NCBI GenBank assembly: GCA_022647615.1
Contig: JALCKZ010000001.1
Location: forward strand, 174,178-238,177
From: Bacteroidales bacterium
Lineage (GTDB): Bacteria; Bacteroidota; Bacteroidia; Bacteroidales; UBA932
Reading direction: 5' to 3'
DNA: 64,000 bases
Shown one piece after another: positions 59,163-64,000 of the stretch. The notes beneath the pieces were generated by a model. The model did no database searches. It saw nothing but the letters and a program-made list of their open reading frames with translations, and was not told where the DNA came from. Both the position numbers and the translations under genes were made by a program. How positions within the stretch are numbered: the stretch's first letter is position 1; the number at the start of each line of letters is the position of its first letter.

Positions 59163-60776
59163 ATGAGAGTGATGAAGAGAATTTTGTTGACAACAGTTTG
59201 CATCATTTGTGCGATAAGTTCATTTGCACAAACTTATACTCTTGAGGAGTATGAGACGTTTGCACTCCAAAACAGCAAGACTGTAAAAATTTCTCAGGAA
59301 AGGATCCAGCAGGCTGAGAATTTAAGGCAGGCTGCATTCACACAGTTTCTTCCTAGTTTCCAGGCAGTTGGAGCATATACATGGAATCAGAAAAACTTAT
59401 CCCTGATTTCTTCAGACGCAATGCTGCCTGTTGGAAGCAAGACTTCTAGCGGCACCTTTGGTTTTACTGCAGACCAAATAAGTAACTCATGGACCGTAGT
59501 AAACGGAGTTACAATGCCGGTTGATGCAAACGGAAATCCTTTTAACCCTTACACTAATCCGGAGAAAATACAGTGGAAACAATATGCATTGCTTCCAAAA
59601 AGTTCACTTACTTATGATATTGAAAATGTGTTTGTTGGCGGCATAGGTTTTACGCAGCCAATCTTCTTGGGAAACAAAGTGAGGGAGCTTTACAACATTT
59701 CCAAGAGCAATGAGGAGATTGCAAAGCTGGCACATAATAATGAAGAGGAGAATCTTGTTTTGGAAGTTGACCAGTCATACTGGACAACGGTTTCCCTTAT
59801 TAATAAAAAGAAGCTGGCTCAAAAATACGTTGACCTTTTGGAAAAACTTTGCAAAGATGTGCAGGCAGCTAAAGACCAGGGAGTTGCAACAAAAGGAGAT
59901 TTGCTTAACGTTAAGGTGAAACTCAATGAAGCTCACCTTGCGCTTACCCGCGCAACAGATGGAGTTGAACTATCAAAGATGTCTTTGTTCCGCGTGTGCG
60001 GTTTGGATTTGAACGGAGACTTTGGACTTGCAGATGAAGATGTTTCTCCGGAAAATGCAAAGGAGCTGGAGGCCGGATATGATGTTAATCAGGCAATAGA
60101 TAACAGGTCTGAAATCAGACAGTTAGAGGAGCTTGTAAAAATTTCCAAGAGCAATGTGAATATTGCCCGCAGCCGCTTTATGCCAAATATTGTTGCAACG
60201 GGAAATTACATCACAACAAATCCAAATTCATACAATGGGTATGAGACAAAGTTTGGAGGAATGTTTACAGCGGGAGTTGCAGTCACAGTTCCTATCTTTC
60301 ACTTTGGAGACAGAACTTACACATTGCGCGCCGCAAAACATGAATTTAATATTGCAAATTACAGAATTGACCAGGCAAAAGAACTTATCAATCTGCAAGT
60401 TACGCAAGCCAATTTTAATGTTAGGGAGGCAAACAAAAAGCTGGAGTCCGCGCTTAGCAATATAAGTGCTGCGGAGGAAAATCTTAAGCTTGCCAACATC
60501 TCTTATAAAGAGGGACTTATAAACGTAACGGATTTGCTTGGCGCTCAGACGGCATGGGTATCCGCTCAGTCAGATAAAATTGATGCAGGCATAAATGCAA
60601 GAATGACAGAGCTTTACTTAAGGAAAGCTGTCGGGATAACAAATATTAAAGAGGGGCAGAGAGCAAAAGATGACGGCGTAATTAAAGAGGGGCCGGTTAA
60701 AATGATTAAGGAGACTCCGGAGAAAAATTCCAGTCAGACATCTGAAAAATCTGCTAAACAGGAAAAGATAAAATAA
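59163..60776 (+). CDS. TolC-family outer-membrane efflux protein
   Basis: The protein has about 537 residues from ATG 59163. Upstream codons (59112 on) precede a signal peptide and are probably not used. MKRILLTTVCIICAISSFAQ is the signal peptide (cleaved after AQ). Two long helical repeats with coiled-coil character follow (residues about 30-300 and 320-480), including SKSNVNIARSRFMPNIVA and SAQSDKIDAGINARM. It forms the trimeric outer-membrane channel for the export system encoded next. The C-terminal charged tail of about 50 residues is unlike typical TolC proteins. A CTGTCGGGA word is at 60628-60636. Confidence 0.9.
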   Translation: MRVMKRILLTTVCIICAISSFAQTYTLEEYETFALQNSKTVKISQERIQQAENLRQAAFTQFLPSFQAVGAYTWNQKNLSLISSDAMLPVGSKTSSGTFGFTADQISNSWTVVNGVTMPVDANGNPFNPYTNPEKIQWKQYALLPKSSLTYDIENVFVGGIGFTQPIFLGNKVRELYNISKSNEEIAKLAHNNEEENLVLEVDQSYWTTVSLINKKKLAQKYVDLLEKLCKDVQAAKDQGVATKGDLLNVKVKLNEAHLALTRATDGVELSKMSLFRVCGLDLNGDFGLADEDVSPENAKELEAGYDVNQAIDNRSEIRQLEELVKISKSNVNIARSRFMPNIVATGNYITTNPNSYNGYETKFGGMFTAGVAVTVPIFHFGDRTYTLRAAKHEFNIANYRIDQAKELINLQVTQANFNVREANKKLESALSNISAAEENLKLANISYKEGLINVTDLLGAQTAWVSAQSDKIDAGINARMTELYLRKAVGITNIKEGQRAKDDGVIKEGPVKMIKETPEKNSSQTSEKSAKQEKIK

Positions 60777-60835
60777 TGAGAAATATCTCATGCAGAAAAA
60801 GCAAAAAGAAAATAAAAAATTAAAAATATATCATT

Positions 60836-61840
60836 ATGAAAAAATTACAACAGAGTACAATCAGCTTGCTTGTAGGACTTGGAGCGCTGATACTTGTTAT
60901 AGTTGTTCTTGGATTAATTGGATGGCTGACATCCAAACCGCAAAAGATTATCCTTCAGGGAGAAGTTGAGGCGCGTGAGTATAGAATATCCAGCAAGGTT
61001 CCTGGTAGAATTGCACAGCTCCTTGCAGACGAAGGAGATACTGTTTCCAAAGGCCAGCTTGTTGTATTAATTGACAGCCCGGAAGTTCAGGCAAAAGTTA
61101 AACAGGCTAATGCCGGAAGCATGGCGGCAAATGCGCAAAACCGTAAAGCAAATCAAAGTGCAAGAAGTGAACTTGTCCAGGGCGCTTATGAAATGTGGCA
61201 AAAAGCAAGAGTGGGTTCAGATATTGCCCTTAAATCTTATACCAGAATACAAAATCTGTATAATCAGGAGGTTGTCTCCGCACAGAAAAGAGATGAAGTA
61301 AAAGCACAGTATGATGCGGCGCTTGCAACTGAGAAAGCGGCTAAAAGTCAGTATGATATGGCTATTCACGGAGCGCAGAAAGAGGATAGAGTAATGGCCA
61401 TGGCGCAAGTAGAAGTCGCAAACAGTAATGTTACAGAAGTTAAAACTTACCTGGATGAAATTAATCTTACGGCTCCCGCAGGAGGAGAAATTACAGAGGT
61501 ATATCCAAAGGTTGGAGAGCTTGTTGGACAAGGAGCACCTATCATGAGCATCATAGACATGAATGATGTTTGGTTTACGTTTAACGTGAGAGAAGATTTG
61601 CTGCAGGGAATGGACATTGGCAAGACTATCAAGTTGAAAATACCCGCATTAGGAGAAGATAAGGTATTTACCGCCAAGGTTTATTTCATAAATGAGATGG
61701 CATCTTATGCAACTTGGAAGGCGACTAAAGTTTCAGGCAATTTTGATGCAAAAACTTTTGAGGTCCGCGCACGCCCCACAGAAAAAATTAAGGGTTTGAG
61801 AGCCGGAATGAGCACAATAATTACAGAAGTTCTTAAGTAA
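60836..61840 (+). CDS. HlyD-family membrane fusion (periplasmic adaptor) protein
   Basis: The protein has 334 residues. One N-terminal transmembrane helix (LLVGLGALILVIVVLGLIGWL, about 10-30) anchors it in the inner membrane. The lipoyl/barrel-hybrid halves are ISSKVPGRIAQLLADEGDTVSKGQLVVLIDSPEVQAK and LTAPAGGEITEVYPKVGELVGQG. A coiled-coil hairpin is in between (about 85-205) and a beta-barrel domain follows. It bridges the TolC channel and the inner-membrane ABC permeases. It is 60 bases after the TolC gene, in the same operon. Confidence 0.92.
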   Translation: MKKLQQSTISLLVGLGALILVIVVLGLIGWLTSKPQKIILQGEVEAREYRISSKVPGRIAQLLADEGDTVSKGQLVVLIDSPEVQAKVKQANAGSMAANAQNRKANQSARSELVQGAYEMWQKARVGSDIALKSYTRIQNLYNQEVVSAQKRDEVKAQYDAALATEKAAKSQYDMAIHGAQKEDRVMAMAQVEVANSNVTEVKTYLDEINLTAPAGGEITEVYPKVGELVGQGAPIMSIIDMNDVWFTFNVREDLLQGMDIGKTIKLKIPALGEDKVFTAKVYFINEMASYATWKATKVSGNFDAKTFEVRARPTEKIKGLRAGMSTIITEVLK

Positions 61841-61961
61841 TATTTATTAACCTCGGCAAAAGCAGTTTACAGTAAATAATTCTAAAAAAGTTTAGAGAAT
61901 TAATTATCATAAAACGTTGTTAAAGAATAGAGTAAACGATTGGTTATTTGGCTGGCTCCGA

Positions 61962-63128
61962 ATGTTCAAAAGCATTAAGGAGGTCCTGCACAGAGAGTGG
62001 AAGCAAATGTTTAGCCGTCCAATCTATCTATTTGGTACTGTGTTGATTCTATCCTTCTGCGCTATCTTTTTCTTTTCTTTATTTGATGAAGGTTTACCAA
62101 ATGAGTTGCCTATCGGAATTGTTGACAGAGATAATTCTTCTTTCTCCAGAATGGTGAGAAGAAATTTGGATGCAGAGCAGGGTGTCCGGGTTGTGAAGAT
62201 ATACTCGGAATATCAGGCAGCCAGAAAAGCGCTACAAGTTGGTGATATTTATGGTTTTATAGATATACCAAACGGAGCATACAGAGATATTCTTGAGGGA
62301 CGCAGACCAAAGGTGGGAATCTATTGTGAGCAAGGCCTTATGGTGCCGGGAAATTTTACATATAAAAATTTCATCTACATAGGCACCGTTCTTGACGTAG
62401 GAGTGCGCAGAGAAATACTAAAAGCAAAAGGTTATCCCGAATCGGGCATGATGGCCCGCCTGCAGCCTATAAAAACCGATTTTCACCTGATTAAAAATCC
62501 ATGGACAAATTACGGTATATATTTGACTACAATTCTATGGCCCGGACTTCTGCAACTTTGCGTATTGCTGATGACTGTTTTCTCCATTGGTTATGAACTA
62601 AAAATGAAGACAAGCCGGGATTGGATGTCGGAAAGCCATGGCTCAATCTTCAATGCCCTCACAGGAAAGTTGCTGCCCTACACCTTCATATTCGTGCTGA
62701 TGGGAATTGCCTTTGAGTTGCTGGCGTGCAGAATAATGGGATACCCGATAGCCACGCATATATGGGTCATGTTCTTAACCATAACGCTGTTGGTATTTGC
62801 AGCACAGGCAGTTGGGATATTTATGATAGGTCTTTTCCCGGTCCTAAGAGACGGGCTAAGTTTTGCGGCACTGTACGGTATTCTCTCTCTGTCGCTTGCC
62901 GGAATGTCATTCCCCGTTGAATACATGCTCGGTGTAATTCAGGGATGGGCGGTTATGTTCCCTTTAAGACAATTCTTCCTGATATATGTGAAGGAAGGAA
63001 TATTTGCAGCCGGTTTCAATGCCGTATGGCTTAACTACGTTGGTTTGCTGATATTTTGCCTGCTTCCGTTTACAATACTAAAAAGGCTTAAGAGAGCTTT
63101 AATATTCCAAAACTACCCGCTTAAATAG
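61962..63128 (+). CDS. ABC-2 type transporter permease (first of two)
   Basis: The protein has about 388 residues from ATG 61962 (MFKSIKEVLHREWKQMFSRP). The N-terminal helix, a large periplasmic domain (about 40-190) and five C-terminal membrane helices are typical of the ABC2 permeases YhgE/YbhS/DrrB. It contains IGIVDRDNSSFSRMVRRNLDAEQ and the conserved-type loop DGLSFAALYGILSLSLAGMSFP. The codons 61917-61961 before this start look non-conserved. It is likely the channel part of a drug, lipid or toxin exporter. No ATPase gene is nearby. Confidence 0.85.
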   Translation: MFKSIKEVLHREWKQMFSRPIYLFGTVLILSFCAIFFFSLFDEGLPNELPIGIVDRDNSSFSRMVRRNLDAEQGVRVVKIYSEYQAARKALQVGDIYGFIDIPNGAYRDILEGRRPKVGIYCEQGLMVPGNFTYKNFIYIGTVLDVGVRREILKAKGYPESGMMARLQPIKTDFHLIKNPWTNYGIYLTTILWPGLLQLCVLLMTVFSIGYELKMKTSRDWMSESHGSIFNALTGKLLPYTFIFVLMGIAFELLACRIMGYPIATHIWVMFLTITLLVFAAQAVGIFMIGLFPVLRDGLSFAALYGILSLSLAGMSFPVEYMLGVIQGWAVMFPLRQFFLIYVKEGIFAAGFNAVWLNYVGLLIFCLLPFTILKRLKRALIFQNYPLK

Positions 63129-63135
63129 ATTGGAA

Positions 63136-64000
63136 ATGAAAGAGTTCAGAAGACAATATTTGCAGAATGCCGTTAGACAAATGACCACCATTTTTTGGAA
63201 TGAAGTGATCAGGATTTTTACGGATAGCGGTGTAATGCTGATATTATTTATTGCAGGACTGGGTTATCCTCTACTTTACAGTTTTGTATATTATCAAGAG
63301 TCCGTGAGTGAGATCCCTGTCGCGATAATAGATAATGACGCCTCCGCCTACAGCAGAAAATTTTCCAGAGAACTGGATGCCACAAAAGAGGTACAGCTAA
63401 GGCGTTGCATAAATATGAACGAGGCTGAGTATTTAATGGGGCGCAGAAAAGTTCATGCAATTATTGTACTTCCAAAAGATTTTGAAAAAAACCGTCCTGG
63501 ACGGACAGGAGCAGGCAACCGTCTCCGTATATGTGAATATGACCAGCTTCTTTGTCTACAAAAGTGTGGCTTTTGCAATAAACTTCACAATGCTGCAGGA
63601 GAATAAAGACATAGAAATACATCGGTATGAAGCGGCGGGACAAACACAGCAGCTCGCCCTCCAAAGTGCAGACCCTGCTCCGTATGAGGCTCAATTTCTG
63701 TTTAATCCCGGTAACGGATTTGCAAGTTTCTTTGTACCGGGTGTTATGATTTTAATTATTCACCAGCTGCTTTTCCTGGGAATAGGAATGCTTGCCGGAA
63801 CAGTCAGAGAAGAGAATAAAAATCACAAATTATTTGAAAATCAGATAGACCAAAAAAGGATCTACAGAGTAATTTTTGGAAAAGGCATGGCCTACTTTTT
63901 AATATACGCTATCTTTTCCGCCTACATTACAGTACTGATACCCAGATGGTTTGGTCTACCGCACCTTGCAAGTCCATGGGATATCTACAGGCTGCTGCTG
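63136..64000 (+). CDS. ABC-2 type transporter permease (second of two), frameshifted and truncated by the window end
   Basis: It starts MKEFRRQYLQNAVRQMTTIFWNEVIRIFTDSGVMLILFIAGLGYPLLYSFVYYQESVSEIPVAIIDNDAS, similar in layout to the preceding permease. The annotated frame stops at 63606 because of an extra A in a run of seven near 63487. Dropping it continues DFEKTVLDGQEQATVSVYVNMTSFFVYKSVAFAINF...FNPGNGFASFFVPGVMILIIHQLLFLGIGMLAGTVREENK to the right edge. Two tandem permeases suggest a heterodimeric channel. Confidence 0.82.

Overview
The window is from a strictly or mainly anaerobic member of the Bacteroidales (phylum Bacteroidota). Evidence: a SusC/RagA outer-membrane transporter, a PCMD-type lipoprotein, a DUF5683 protein next to parAB, the Bacteroidota ATP synthase gene order (atpD-C-[AtpI-like]-B-E-F-H-A-G), methylmalonyl-CoA mutase genes, a group-B-like [FeFe] hydrogenase, and promoters of the Bacteroidota type (TTTG, about 19-20 nt, TAnnTTTG). 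I cannot name a genus.

Layout. 1-2.5 kb: SusC-like receptor running off the left edge (-). 2.7-7.1 kb: murI (frameshifted), membrane pyrophosphatase hppA, manA (+). 7.2-14.9 kb: complete F1Fo ATP synthase operon (-). 15.1-23.0 kb: TonB-dependent receptor, FAD/Fe-S D-2-hydroxyacid dehydrogenase, DEAD-box helicase and nitronate-monooxygenase-like protein (-). 23.3 kb: tRNA-Phe and terminator. 23.4-26.7 kb: priA and a lipid kinase, convergent. 26.8-31.3 kb: parA-parB-DUF5683-lytic transglycosylase (+). 31.4-34.1 kb: helix-hairpin-helix protein and purE (-). 34.2-38.1 kb: hpt-adk-obg-PAP2-lplA (+). 38.2-39.7 kb: rpsU-xerC-hpf (-). 39.8-43.8 kb: mutA-mutB (+). 44-48.5 kb: accessory island with a REP-associated tyrosine transposase (RAYT), nested palindromes, an 11-bp phased tandem array, a lipoprotein, a 23-bp array and an outer-membrane barrel. 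48.6-50.0 kb: hydrogenase. 50.0-56.5 kb: methionine-type leader peptide and terminator, then metY-metX-thrA-asd, which together give aspartate to homocysteine. 56.6-59.1 kb: parE-like topoisomerase and an acyltransferase. 59.1-64.0 kb: TolC-HlyD-ABC2 permease-ABC2 permease export operon, running off the right edge.

Most notable signals. (1) The 9-mer CTRTCGSGA, above all CTGTCGGGA, occurs at 40 sites on both strands, in all three reading frames and in many 5' leaders, against about two expected by chance. Several copies form inverted pairs. It behaves like an uptake-sequence-type or HIP1-type genomic word. (2) A leader ORF ending with three closely spaced Met codons, followed by an intrinsic terminator, precedes the homoserine/methionine operon and looks like a classical attenuator. 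(3) Twelve single-base frameshifts cluster in 49.9-55.3 kb with no nonsense changes. This looks more like local sequence error than decay, but needs read-level checking. (4) The RAYT island contains several unusual repeat structures.
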